The position numbers and the translations under genes were made by a program. From contig JAGKQI010000104.1 of assembly GCA_018806915.1 (NCBI GenBank), forward strand, positions 806,001 to 870,000: 64,000 bases of DNA, written 5' to 3'. Positions 18,584 through 28,708 of this stretch are shown piece by piece. Under the pieces are notes generated by a model. It was not told the origin of the DNA. It saw nothing but the letters and a program-made list of their open reading frames with translations, and made no database searches. The stretch is from Phytophthora colocasiae. Lineage: Eukaryota > Oomycota > Peronosporomycetes > Peronosporales > Peronosporaceae. The first letter of the stretch is position 1. The number at the start of each line of letters is the position of its first letter.

Positions 18584-20842
18584 GGCCGTGCTGGAGCTGG
18601 AAGCGAGGGGCTGGACTGCGGGGGGCGGGGCGGCTGCGCTCGGTCTGTGCGAGTGCGAACTAATCTTTGATCTGGAAGGCGGCGAGAGCGAGCTGCCGCG
18701 TGGATGGAAACGTTAACGACAAGTGACTGCTGCTGCGTGTCAAGCTCGTAAATCTTTCGTAACGAACGTGCGTTCACTGCGGTCCTGGCAAATGAAGGCG
18801 AGCGCGAGCGTGGGTGGGGGTGTCTGCGTGTTCGGGACGCAGCACGTTACACGTAGCGGGCAAAAGGGATTATGTAATGATGGGAGGGCTGTGCTCTGCG
18901 CTGCGCTTTGCTGCTTTGCTTCGCTCTTGGGCTCGGCTGGTCCGTCGTTGTGAAGTTGCGGTCAGGAAGAGAATTGAGTGTGGTGGGTGCCGGTTAACCG
19001 GTACACTAGCACTGGCGGGAGAGCGCTGCCTTATCGAATTCCACATGACTAGCCTGTCGCACTGCTTTTGTTAGGGAGAGAGTTTCAGTGCGGCGCTCGG
19101 CTGTTTCTGGGCATCTGGGTTAAAGAGCCGGTCCGCGAGTTGAGCGGCAACTTGGCTCCGGACGACCTTCACTCCTCGGCTCCGGGCGATGGAAAATGGC
19201 GAGCGCGGCACTGACCCGACGCCAAGTATCACTACAAGCAAGCCACAAGCTGATGGAGCAGTAACATTCACGCAGCTGAGGCTGCGCTAATAGCCGATGG
19301 CTGCCAGCAGCGCCATTCTTCGGCGACCGAGCTTTTGGCAGGCAGATGTCCTGGACGCAGTATCTTTCGGAGCTGGCGTGCCACTGCTTTCGGCGCGATT
19401 GTCCAACCGTGCGGCGGCCCGGGCTCTGCTGCGCGCCAGGCTGGTGCCGGTTGTTGCACCCTTCTCGCCGAGTTCTCGGACGCCAGCAGGGGCGACGATA
19501 GTGGTTCGCGTTGCCTGTCACCTTGTGCCGCGCCGTCAGCTGGTAGGCGGTTGAAAAATTAGTGCAACTCGGCGAGCCTCACGTTGCCGCTGCAAGGTTG
19601 AATCGCATGCGTTCGGACGAAGGCCGAGTCTTTAAGACTGTCTTCGCCTGCAGGAGGCTGGCAATCACGGCGCGATCTTTTCTTCGTTGAAGAGCGCCGC
19701 TGCAGCCTGCAGGTGGGGGGGAAAATCCACCCTCGAGCCTGCAAGGCCAGCGAGTCAAGGTGTTGCCCCCGCTCAGTCTGAGCTTCGCCGTCTCTTGCCG
19801 CGCCGCGAGACCGGCGTGGTACAATGCAGTACGCTGATGCATGCCACTTGCATGGCAAGACCAGCAGGATGTATTGGCATTTCGACGATAAAATCCGTTT
19901 TCATTCGGAGTGCAACGTCGTGCTGCTACTGCAAGAGCTAGCGCAAAAGCTCACCAAGATTCCGACGGCCTGCTTTGGTTGTCTATGATTGAGGTTCTAT
20001 CGCTTTGACGTTTCATACAGTGGTGACAGAAGCTAACGGCTTCTGTCAGTCAAAAGATACCGTGGTAACTGATCTGATGTATCCTTAGTACATGTAGTAG
20101 CCATGTCTGCAACGCGTGAGCACACACGTCTCCCTTTGGAGGTGGCCTCAGCGCCAATTTCTTTGGTGTTCACTTAAGCGGACCACAAGTTGATCTGCCG
20201 GACAAGTCGCTGAGCGACGCTGACCCATTACTCGCTAGCTCACCACGAAACAGCGTGTAAGTAATTCACCTCCAGCCCATGGCTATAATACATAGCGGTT
20301 GCCGTTAACGTGGTGGTGAGGCACCAGCGCTTCCTTTCGCGTATCATACATGCCGAACACAGTTTCACGGGGGCTGATCTCGGTTTACAAGAAGGAGGAG
20401 GTTTTAGATGGAGCTGCACTTGACACACTCACTAGAAGTTCCGTTGTGAAGGACAGTCCAATTGCGCATGGGCATGTATCAGCCCTCACTTTGGCGCGGC
20501 TGTCCTCCCAGCCATTCACCACTGCAAGTTGCGCCCAGCAAACCCCATGACAGAGAGGTTTTGCCTCTCCATTCGTGTTTGCTTCAACCTGCATAGTGCC
20601 ATACGGCGAAACACAGGCGTGGGCCACGCCGTGGCAGTGGACAAATGTGCACGTCGCAAGTTGGGCAAGCGAGCACGGAATTACCTGGTTTACGCTGAGT
20701 TGAGGTGGCCTGAGACCACACACAGCACGTGGCGCCAGCGCATAATAGACACAGGTGGAGGTTATGACGTTTTGCCGTCTTGAAAGCGCTGCACCATGGA
20801 TATTACAAGTGCGACAGCTCCAGAGCGTTCTAACACTAGGTA
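18584..20842. other. 2.26 kb without a recognised gene
   Basis: The first part (to about 19850) is GC-rich with overlapping ORFs on both strands and no recognisable domain; it may be promoter and old transposon debris. A 10 bp inverted repeat, TGACAGAAGC-TAACG-GCTTCTGTCA, lies at 20024-20048. At 20190-20260 an exon-like stretch (SLSDADPLLASSPRNSV before GTAAGT) and at 20350-20550 an ORF (SRGLISVYKKEEVLDG) could be coding, but I cannot connect or identify them. Confidence 0.35.
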
Positions 20843-20872
20843 CCGTACCGCATCTGTCCTGTCCTAAGCGAA
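20843..20872 (+). repeat. Left terminal inverted repeat of the pogo-like element
   Basis: Begins CCGTACCGCATCTGTCCTGT, with the usual CAGT start mutated to CCGT. It has three mismatches to the right end over 30 bp. Confidence 0.85.
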
Positions 20873-21010
20873 GTTTTTTCCTAAGCGAACATGTATTTTG
20901 ACCAATAGCATAGTTCTATTTTTGGCATATGGTTTAAGGTAAAAAACTCCGTTGAGCCGGCTAATTATAGGCTGGAGGGCGTACATGTAAGAAGCATTGG
21001 CTAAATTGCC

Positions 21011-22642
21011 ATGGGGAGACCTCGCACAACGGGAGGTGGCAAGAAGCCGAAGCGATATTGTCGTATCGCAGTCGATTACACTCACAAACGTCTTGTGTTA
21101 GATTATGTAGCCGCTAACCACAGTGTAAACGAAGCTATTGATCACTTCTATCCAGCCTGTACTGCTTCTGAAAAGACACGCAAGCAAAAACAAATTTCAA
21201 AATGGAAAAAGCTGGCAGCTCATATTAATTCGTTATGTAGTGACGGTAAGGGACATCTCAAGAATTTACGAAGTACAGGCCAAGCTACAACTCTATCCAG
21301 TGATGCTGAGAACGATATCGTGCTTTGGCTGAGTTCGATGCGTCGAGAGGGATGCCCTGTTACGTCTCAAATGCTGCACTACAAGGCCTTGGAGGTGGCT
21401 GCTGATGAAGATTTGAGCCCTGACATATTCAAGGCATCTCATTCATGGCGGAGAAGATTCATGAAGCGCCATAAGCTATCGATACGAGCAAGGACACGAC
21501 AGGGTCAAACTACACCCGAAGATGCAGCAGAAGCAAAAGCCAAGTTTATTGGTGAAGTACGAGCGGCTATCGTCCAAAACGGTATTACTTCTGTATACAA
21601 CGCGGACCAAACAGGTACGTACGTTTGTCAGTTTTAAACCATTGAGCCCTACTGATATGCAACGCTTCTAGCTGTGTTTTTCGAGTATCTACCGCGCAAG
21701 ACTATCACCAAACGCGGTGAAAAAACGGTATGGGTAAAGTGCAGTGGCAAGGACAAAGAGCGAGCTACTGTGATGCTACTGGGTGACTGGCACGGAAACA
21801 AATATGATCCGTTTCTCGTGTTCAAGAGCGGATCTTCACGTCGGGGCCAAGTTCAGGTAGCTAATGACACTAAGCGGCATGGATTCGGAGTACGCCTGTG
21901 GAAAGAGATGTTCGCACTACAAGCTCTACATAACTGCCGCATTTACGGCAACCCAACGGCTTGGTGGAACTCACGCATCTCGTTAGAGTTCCTTCGCTTT
22001 CACTTTAGTTGCAGGGACAACATGGACGAGAAGGTGTTGCTTATCTGGGATGATTTCTCGGGTCATTGGACGCAGGAGGTGACTGACTATGCTGAGTCCA
22101 TCAACGTTATGTTGATGAAGGTACCCCCTCGCTACACCTATGTATGCCAACCAGCGGACGTCGCGTGGAATCAGCCATTTAAAAGTCGGCTACGGGCACG
22201 CTGGGTGGAAGGCCTTCGTGCTCAGATAGCTCACCACCATGCCATGGAGCGAGATAGAATTACCGAAAGGGAATCCTTGGCACATCAGGTTGGACAGATC
22301 ACAAGAGACGAGATACAAGAGGTGGCAAGAGAGAAGGTCAGTAGTATTCTCGAGAAAACTCCAAGGTCTTCCTTTCAAATGGTAGCGCCCAAACGCACGG
22401 ACATAACGTCATGGATTGCAGAAAGCTGGACCGAACTCAGCAGCAAGACGATTGTAAGTGGGTTTTCGAAATGTGGCTTGCTTGGTGACGTACGCACTCC
22501 AATTGACGATTCAGTGCTAACTGATACTGACTGCATCACCGAAATACTTAACAAGCTTACTGACCTTGGTGCTACTGGGAGATTTATAACCACAGACGAT
22601 GAGTATGCTAGCAGTGATTTCTCCGATGATGAATTACAATAA
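21011..22642 (+). CDS. pogo/Tigger-type transposase (CENP-B HTH plus DDE superfamily)
   Basis: Exons 21011-21614 and 21672-22642, with a 57 bp GT-AG intron, give about 524 residues. The N-terminal third has a psq-like helix-turn-helix, then a CENP-B/Tc5-type DNA-binding domain (QMLHYKALEVAADE ... HSWRRRFMKRHKLSIRART). The catalytic core shows D in VYNADQTA, D in LLIWDDFSGHW and D in CQPADVAWNQPFKSRLR, with 35 residues between the second and third, the pogo-type DD35D layout. The intron falls immediately after the first catalytic Asp block. An acidic tail (DDEYASSDFSDDELQ) ends the protein. No stop or frameshift is seen, so it may be active. Confidence 0.9.
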
Positions 22643-22696
22643 AACCCGATTGTTTTTTCTTACTTATTTTAATTTTGAAGGTAACCAAGTGCGCTT

Positions 22697-22769
22697 GGAC
22701 GCGTAGCTCAATTGGCAAGAGCACCGCATTTTATGCGGATGGACGCGGGTTCAATTCCCGCCGCGTCCA
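22697..22769 (+). tRNA. tRNA-like gene, probably Lys (UUU), inside the pogo transposon
   Basis: The 73 nt sequence folds as a cloverleaf. The acceptor stem is a perfect 7 bp pair (GGACGCG/CGCGTCC) with discriminator A, the D arm is GCTC/GAGC, and the T arm is GCGGG/CCCGC with loop TTCAATT. It has an A box (TAGCTCAATTGG) and a B box (GGTTCAATTCC), and TTTTT follows 4 bases after the end as a Pol III terminator. The anticodon arm is odd: CCGC-ATTTTAT-GCGG is a 4 bp stem with a 7 nt loop that puts TTT at 34-36, or alternatively a 5 bp stem with a 5 nt loop. Either way it is 2 nt shorter than normal. CCA is not encoded, as expected for eukaryotes. It may be functional, a pseudogene, or a Pol III unit used by the transposon. 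Confidence 0.7.
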
Positions 22770-22867
22770 CTCTTTTTAATTCTCTATGAACGATTATAAC
22801 TCCTACCTTTTACCTACTAATTCGTGGTTGAAGTAATTAACCCTAATGTTTAGAGTGCACATTGGCG

Positions 22868-22897
22868 TTCGCTTAGGACAGGGCATATGCGGTACTG
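22868..22897 (-). repeat. Right terminal inverted repeat of the pogo-like element
   Basis: On the minus strand it begins CAGTACCGCATATGCCCTGT and is followed outside by TA. It closes the element about 100 bp after the tRNA-like gene. Confidence 0.85.
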
Positions 22898-22899
22898 TA

Positions 22900-23286
22900 C
22901 AAGCTTCTACACGGATGGGTTTATACAAGCGGCATGTGCACTGTCGAGAGTTGTGCTCCGGCCAGGTTGCTAGAACTCCAAACTTAACAATCCTAAGAGC
23001 GTCATCCTGCACCATGGGGCTCCAGTGTCGCATTGACAATGCTTTCCTTGCCATTCTGGATACTTTCAATGCGCTCTCCAGGTGCTGGTTGTATAGTTCG
23101 CTGGCCAAAGTCGTCGTCGTTGCACCTCAGTTTCGGTTCGACCCACCAATCCCACCAATCTTGTGTAGCTCACATATAATATGTGATCTACACATTATTG
23201 TGTGAGTATGATGTGACGCATTTATGCACCACAGGAATGTTTGACGAGCTCATTTCACCGCAAGCAAGCAGAAGCTCCTCCTCAGC
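22900..23286 (-). other. Possible retroelement scrap and promoter of the next gene
   Basis: Minus-strand codons from 23108 to 22898 read SELYNQHLESALKVSRMARK and then ALRIVKFGVLATWP. This is amphipathic and resembles repeated oomycete sequences, but I cannot assign it to a family. The reading ends where the pogo element begins, suggesting the transposon landed in it. The rest should contain the promoter of the gene starting at 23287. Confidence 0.3.
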
Positions 23287-24538
23287 ATGGTGTTCGGATC
23301 AATGCGCCAAGCAGCCAAACAGCTACGCCAGTCAGCCAGAACCGCAGCGACGCGTCGTTCGGCTGCATCTGCTTCCACATCCTTTGTTAATGCCACACGC
23401 GCCACGCCGGCTTTCGTGAAACAGGCACCGGTCAGTTCCGTGCAGGTGCAGCATGTGAAGGCCGATCCCACAGGTGTCGTTGCAGGAATCGCCATTGTCG
23501 GTGCCTTAATTGGTGTAGGTAAAATGTGGTGGGATGCCTCGTCGTCACCAATTCAGGCGGAGCCTGTGGCTTTCCAGGAGATCCCGCAGGTCGAGGTTGT
23601 GCTCTTCTTCACGGAGCTCACGGCTGCTGTCGGGGACCTTTTCGTACGTACCAGACGCGGGTAAAGGAGTGAACTGAAGGACACTAACACTGACCTATTG
23701 TGCGTCAACTTGATAGAAACAATTGCCGGAGATTGAGAACGCTGTGCGCCAGTACCTGAAGGAGAACAACCATGAACTCAGCGACGCTGAGTTCAAGCAG
23801 GCTATTCTGTCGCAGCTGTACCAGATGATGGAAGAGATTGAGAAGCAGATCGTTGCCAAGCGCCAGTGGAGCCGTCAAAGCCTTGAGTTTGCGCTTGAGA
23901 AATATGCGCAAGATGCTGAGGTTCTTAAGCTTCAGGAGGACCTGAACACCGTCATGCGATCGTAAGCTTGCCTCCGGTATTTACGTGTCGGCTATTGACG
24001 GTAGACATGCTAATGCGTGTGTATTACAGTGTTTTCCCTGCCCCTGAGCCTGTGGTGATCCCTGAGGACCTTACTGCCGACAAGACGCTGGTCATTCTGA
24101 AGGAGATGGTGGCTGGCATGGAGAAAGCAATGGCAGACATGCTTGCCCACGCCCGGGCAGAGGGCATCACCGATGTCCAGAAAGCGATGGAAGAGTTCCA
24201 ATACCTGTACATGGAGCACGTCGAACAGATGACGAAGGCTCAGATGAAGACCCACGGTATTTCGCAGGAGGTACGTAATTATGCTGTGAAGTTTTGCAAC
24301 GAGTTTGTCTAACGTCCGGTATTGCTTGATGACAGATTTTCACGGCCGCTCTCCAGAAGTACCACACTGAAAATGAACAGTTCCGAAAGAATGTGGAACA
24401 GATCTACGCTCAGCAGGCGAAGGCGTACGTTGTTGATGTACTTTGTTTGAGCGTTGTTACTGTGATGATATCCTTACTGGTATTCATGTGTTGAACTGCA
24501 GTTTCCAGAAGATGGGCCTGCCAGTGGAGACTCAGTAA
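23287..24538 (+). CDS. Putative mitochondrial single-pass membrane protein, function unknown
   Basis: Five exons (23287-23643, 23717-23961, 24030-24270, 24336-24424, 24502-24538) join in frame across GT-AG introns to about 322 residues. The N-terminus (MVFGSMRQAAKQLRQSARTA) is rich in R, A and S and lacks acidic residues, like a mitochondrial presequence. A glycine-rich hydrophobic segment, GVVAGIAIVGALIGVGKMWW, at about residues 59-78 is a likely membrane helix. The remainder is helical and charged, with pairs of similar amphipathic helices (EIENAVRQYLKENNHELS; LVILKEMVAGMEKAMADML) that could pack as a coiled bundle. I do not recognise the family; no catalytic motif is visible. Confidence 0.7.
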
Positions 24539-24937
24539 AAGGCTTATTGCTGAGATTCTGAGGGAGAGCGTAAAGACAACCAAACTTCTTAGCTGTAGAG
24601 TTTGCCATGAGCACAGTGCGCTGCTCACGCTGTTAGATACAACGAGAGAGGACGTGAATGATAGCCTGTCAAAACTTGAACAATCTACTGCAATTTTGCT
24701 ATCACTCTGTCATTTAATGGAAAGCTGCAAACTTCACCTGATAGATACAAATACATTCCTAAAACACAAGCCAAGAAGCATTCGATTTGAAGAAGCAGCA
24801 AGAGTTGTCGGTCTTGTTGATTTCGCTTAGGTCACCCCACGTGTTGCCACGCAGGGATCATCGCCCACCACAATAATGCCAGAGTTTCAGCAATCCCCAC
24901 GAGGGAACAAAGCCAGAAAGCGTCATCCAGCAGCAAC
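24539..24937. other. Intergenic between convergent genes
   Basis: 3' regions only. No ORF or repeat worth noting. Confidence 0.5.
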
Positions 24938-25688
24938 TTACTTGCCGCCAAGGATGCCGACCGTGCGGCCGCGACGGCCGGTGGTCTTGGTGTGCTGGCC
25001 GCGCACCTTGAGGCCCCACCAGTGACGCAGACCACGGTGAGCGTAGATCTTCTTGAGACGCTCGTAGTCCTCGCGCCACTTGCCCTGCAGGTTGTTGGCC
25101 ACGACCTGCGAGTGCTTGCCGGTCTTGAAGTCCTTCTGTCTGTTCAGGAACCACACGGGGATCTTGAACTGCAGGGGGTTCTGGATGATAGCCACAACGC
25201 GCTCGATCTCGTCGTTGGTCAGCTCACCGGCACGCTTGGTGATGTCCACCTCAGCCTTCTTGCAGACCATGATGGAGAAACGGCGACCCACACCCTGGAT
25301 GGAGGTCAGAGCGACCCACACCTTACGGCGACCATCAATGTTGGTGTTAAGAATACGCAGAATGTGCTGGAAGTCCGGCCCGATGACAAGCGACTGAAAA
25401 AAAAACAACAACAACCGTTAGCAACCTGGTTTTCCTGATGCTGCAATCAAGCTGGCCTGAATAGTATGAGATAGCCAACGAAGGGGGAAAGCTTGCATCG
25501 CGTTCTTTATAGGCTCATCATCCAAATTCGAGAAGGTGTCCGTTGACAAAGTCCCTGCTACTGCGCTGTTTGCTGCTGGTTGCTGCAATCGGTTGGTCCT
25601 AAGCTTACTCACTGTTCCCCCCTTGTAGTACGCATTGGCTGCCTCCTTATTATAGGCACAGATAGATAAGGGGCTAGACACTCACCAT
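24938..25688 (-). CDS. RPS18: 40S ribosomal protein S18 (uS13)
   Basis: This small-subunit protein contacts the subunit bridge and head. Exon 1 is just the ATG (25688-25686), followed by a 292 bp intron (25394-25685, GTGAGT...TTTCAG) and exon 2 (25393-24938). The product is 152 residues, the same as the human protein. It reads [20 protein letters not shown], then [31 protein letters not shown], and the conserved [20 protein letters not shown] and [14 protein letters not shown] at the C-terminus. The intron directly after the start codon is a known habit of ribosomal protein genes. It is long for this window, so it may carry regulatory elements. Confidence 0.96.
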
Positions 25689-26079
25689 GGTTAACGAATG
25701 CTTTTGCTTCTGGCGGTGGGAACAAAGTGGAAGGCGCTGGGTGCGGGGCGTGGCTGGTTGGCTCAAATCCTCAGCTCACTTGAGTTCACTATGGTCTTCT
25801 AAATGACTGGCAGTCGGGACTCGACGTCATGCGCAGCCAGTAAAAACATTTGGCTAATTTATAACCAATAAGCATCTTTTTCCACATCTATTTTAATCCA
25901 ATCATCAAAAGCCTTTATTATTCTATATTCTATTCAACTATTTTATAAAGGCTATGTATTTCAAAAGTTTACTACCTTAAGTACTCAAATAGAAGACTGT
26001 TAGTCCTGTATTTGAAGCAGTACGAAGATCCCCCCTCACTCTTTATTAGCCCAAAGATTTCCCAGTAGCTACCGAGAGA
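25689..26079. promoter_or_regulatory. Shared intergenic region between RPS18 and PSMB7
   Basis: 391 bp separate the divergent start codons of a ribosomal and a proteasome gene, so both promoters lie here. The middle is AT-rich (25850-25990). No clear Inr match was found. Confidence 0.4.
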
Positions 26080-27337
26080 ATGAGCGACTTCCGCCGCACG
26101 CAAAACACCTTCGGGGACGCCTTCCCGACCTCAGAGCAGCTGCACGGAGGCTTCAGCTTCGACAACTGCCGCCGCAATGAGCTGCTGCTGAGCCAATCGG
26201 GCGGTAAACAGAAGCTGAAGGCCACCAAGACCGGTACCACCATTGTCGGCGTCGTCTACAAGGCAAGTAGCAACAGTGTGTTATCTCAATGAGTATTGGT
26301 AGTATGGTTTATTAATTCAGTACGTTATGGTTTTACCGATCAGGATGGCGTGGTGCTGGGTGCTGACACGCGCTCGACGGGTGGATCTATCGTTATGGAC
26401 AAGAACTGCGAGAAGATCCACTACATTGCCCCCAACATCTACTGCTGTGGTGCTGGTACTGCTGCTGATACAGAGAACACTACTGCGCTTATTTCGTCGC
26501 AGTTGGAGCTGCACCGTCTGGTATGTGAAGCTATCAGAGTCACTGGTTGAAGTGGAAAATGCTGCTAGATACATTGTTTTTTTTTGCTTACTATTATTTT
26601 ATTACAGAACACAGACACACAGTCACGTGTGGTGACCGCCATGACGCTGCTGAAGAGGATGCTCTTCCAGTACCAGGGTCACATTTCGGCTGCATTGGTG
26701 CTCGGAGGTGTTGACGTTACGGGTCCGCACCTCTATACCATTTACCCTCACGGCAGGTACGTCTAAAAAGGTAGTGTATGAAACGATATTGAGTGGTTAC
26801 TGATTTTGTTGTTGTATTTTGCATTGAACAGCACGGATAGCTTGCCTTTCGTGACGATGGGCTCTGGTAGTCTAGCCGCTATGTCGGTGTTCGAGCATGG
26901 CTACAAGGATGACATGACGGTATGCTATCATTTTTATTTATTCATTTCTCATATAATGTCTAACGAGATGGGTTTAAATGTGCAGGAGGATGAGGCCAAG
27001 AAGCTGGTGCAGGAGGCCATTCTGGCTGGTATTTTCAACGATCTGGGCTCGGGCAGCAACGTCGACGTGACGACCATCAAGAAGGTCAATGGCAAGGTGG
27101 AAGTCGTTAAGGAGATTAACTGTATCAAGCCCAACGAGGTGTCGGAGCTGCGCTCGCAGATTAACCGGGATGTCGTCACGCATATCCCGCGTGGAGCTAC
27201 TCGTACGTTGTACTGGTTACTGGTGTGTTTGAACGATGTGCTAAGTCTTGCTTGTTTCGATAGGTGTACTGAGTTCTAAGACGGAGCTCTTCCCTGCCAA
27301 CATTGTCGTGGAGGAGGCCACGCCTATGGAATTGTAG
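26080..27337 (+). CDS. PSMB7: 20S proteasome subunit beta type-7 (beta-2)
   Basis: This is the catalytic beta-2 (trypsin-like) subunit. Six exons: 26080-26262, 26344-26520, 26608-26756, 26832-26919, 26986-27202, 27264-27337; about 295 residues. A propeptide of about 50 residues ends at KATKTG before the catalytic TTIVGVVYK, whose first Thr becomes the N-terminal nucleophile after autocleavage. Further family blocks are [44 protein letters not shown] and the conserved C-terminal tail ([17 protein letters not shown]). Intron 1 uses a GC donor (AAG|GCAAGT) with an AG acceptor; the conserved junction YK-DGVV fixes it. The other introns are GT-AG. Confidence 0.95.
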
Positions 27338-27508
27338 ACGCAGGTTGTCGCTAACCTGACATTCTGACGCGATACGAAACCAAAATGGCTAATTGCGAAA
27401 GAAAATGCACCTGAATTTCTGGCGAACAAGTGTTAGCGACTAGATCCACTTTGCTTGCAGGTTCAGTTACTCCAGGTCCTGGCATCTACATGTACTTCAA
27501 CGCGCATT

Positions 27509-28546
27509 TTAGTCGTCAAGTGCTTCTGACATGATCATGTCAGCTGTGAGCTGCAACTTCTCTACAACATCCGTGGGGATGGCAAACGTCGGGTGGATCT
27601 GTCGAATTCCTTGATACTCTGGGTGATTCTCCTTTTCTCGGTCAAAGTATCCGAGCATGCACAGCCCAGCGATACCAAAGAATGTGTGAAACACATCCGC
27701 CACATTTCCAGGACGGTCAGCAATTCCTCCGTCCTCGGGGTCCTGGCACGCGAGAATGAACTGGATGAGCTTCTCCTTGCTGATCCAGTCAAGCTTGCCG
27801 ATCATGATGAGGGACGAGATGTTCCACCAACTGTAGCACACATCAGCCTGCTTCTCGGGTCTTCCGTTCAGTCCTCCCGAGTCACACTGTCGTTCACATA
27901 GCCACCAGCCTAGTAGTTCATCGTCCACATATTGCTCCAAAGCAAAACCCAGCGACAGAGCTCCCACAGCAGTGAAGATGTGGCCGCCGTGGGATTCACA
28001 GCCAGGAATGTTACCAAAGCCGCCGTCAAAGTTGCGGCATGTGTCAATGTAGGCCATCGCTGCCTCCACATCTACCAGGTCCAGTTTATCCAAGATCTTG
28101 AGTGCCGACAGCGCACAATACGTGAACTTCGTGTCAATTTCCTTCCACTCGTCACCTGCGAAGGAGCCGTCGGACTGTTGTAGTGACGCCACGTACTTGG
28201 CGCATTCGTCACGCTTGATACGGTCCAAAGCCCCCAGCATAGCCAGCACCAGCAGCGCATGGAGAGTGTACAGTAAGTGGCGGTCGTGGCCAACGTTGCC
28301 GGAGAAGCCTCCGTCTGGGTGTTCGCATTGCAGGACCCAATCCACGATCTCCTCTGGACCCATCTCGTGTTCTCGACCCAAAAGTGCCATGGCCCCCACT
28401 CCCCAGTACAAACCGCTTACGCGCATATGCTCCGTCATGCAGGACTCAAAGTCCTCCTTCTTGTTCTTGAGCCCCACGAGGTACTTGACATGCAGCGCCA
28501 GGTCGAAGGCCGGCGGCTGCGACTTGCTCTCATCGTCTGTGCTCAT
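27509..28546 (-). CDS. RABGGTB: Rab geranylgeranyltransferase beta subunit
   Basis: The product is the catalytic beta chain of type II protein prenyltransferase, which attaches geranylgeranyl groups to Rab C-terminal cysteines with the alpha chain and Rab escort protein. About 345 residues carry five or six QW-type alpha-barrel repeats ([54 protein letters not shown]). The zinc site is visible: Asp in the RQCDSGG block, Cys in ADVCYSWW and His in DVFHTFFG. Start chosen at MSTDDES (28546), since the five preceding codons from 28561 are not conserved in type; either is possible. Single exon. Confidence 0.95.
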   Translation of the reverse strand: MSTDDESKSQPPAFDLALHVKYLVGLKNKKEDFESCMTEHMRVSGLYWGVGAMALLGREHEMGPEEIVDWVLQCEHPDGGFSGNVGHDRHLLYTLHALLVLAMLGALDRIKRDECAKYVASLQQSDGSFAGDEWKEIDTKFTYCALSALKILDKLDLVDVEAAMAYIDTCRNFDGGFGNIPGCESHGGHIFTAVGALSLGFALEQYVDDELLGWWLCERQCDSGGLNGRPEKQADVCYSWWNISSLIMIGKLDWISKEKLIQFILACQDPEDGGIADRPGNVADVFHTFFGIAGLCMLGYFDREKENHPEYQGIRQIHPTFAIPTDVVEKLQLTADMIMSEALDD

Positions 28547-28708
28547 TATTGGTGCGATCAATTTTTGATTTCAACTAAAAGATTTCAAAACATTATACAA
28601 TACCTCCTATAGTTGATAATATAGTTGTTTTTGAGCACTTCAAATTGCACTTCATGGCCCTCGTACATGTATTACTGTGTTACGGCTTACTTCTACGACT
28701 ATTGTGCT

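Larger units (their letters stand above)
20843..22897 (+). mobile_element. pogo-like DNA transposon, complete, carrying a tRNA-like gene
   Basis: The 2055 bp element is flanked by TA at 20841-20842 and 22898-22899. Inverted repeats of 30 bp lie at 20843-20872 and 22868-22897 and match at 27 of 30 positions; the right end starts CAGTACCGCATATGCCCTGT. A second copy of CCTAAGCGA lies just inside the left end. It contains a DDD transposase with one intron and, between its stop codon and the right repeat, a Pol III-type tRNA-like gene. All parts look intact. Confidence 0.9.

Noticed and set aside
20024..20048. TGACAGAAGC hairpin taken as an LTR primer-binding site or small RNA
   Set aside because: No paired LTRs or retroelement genes adjoin it, and a 10 bp stem alone is weak evidence.
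18584..20842. GC-rich ORFs on both strands as possible genes
   Set aside because: They overlap on opposite strands, lack recognisable domains and splice logic, and fit chance in GC-rich DNA.
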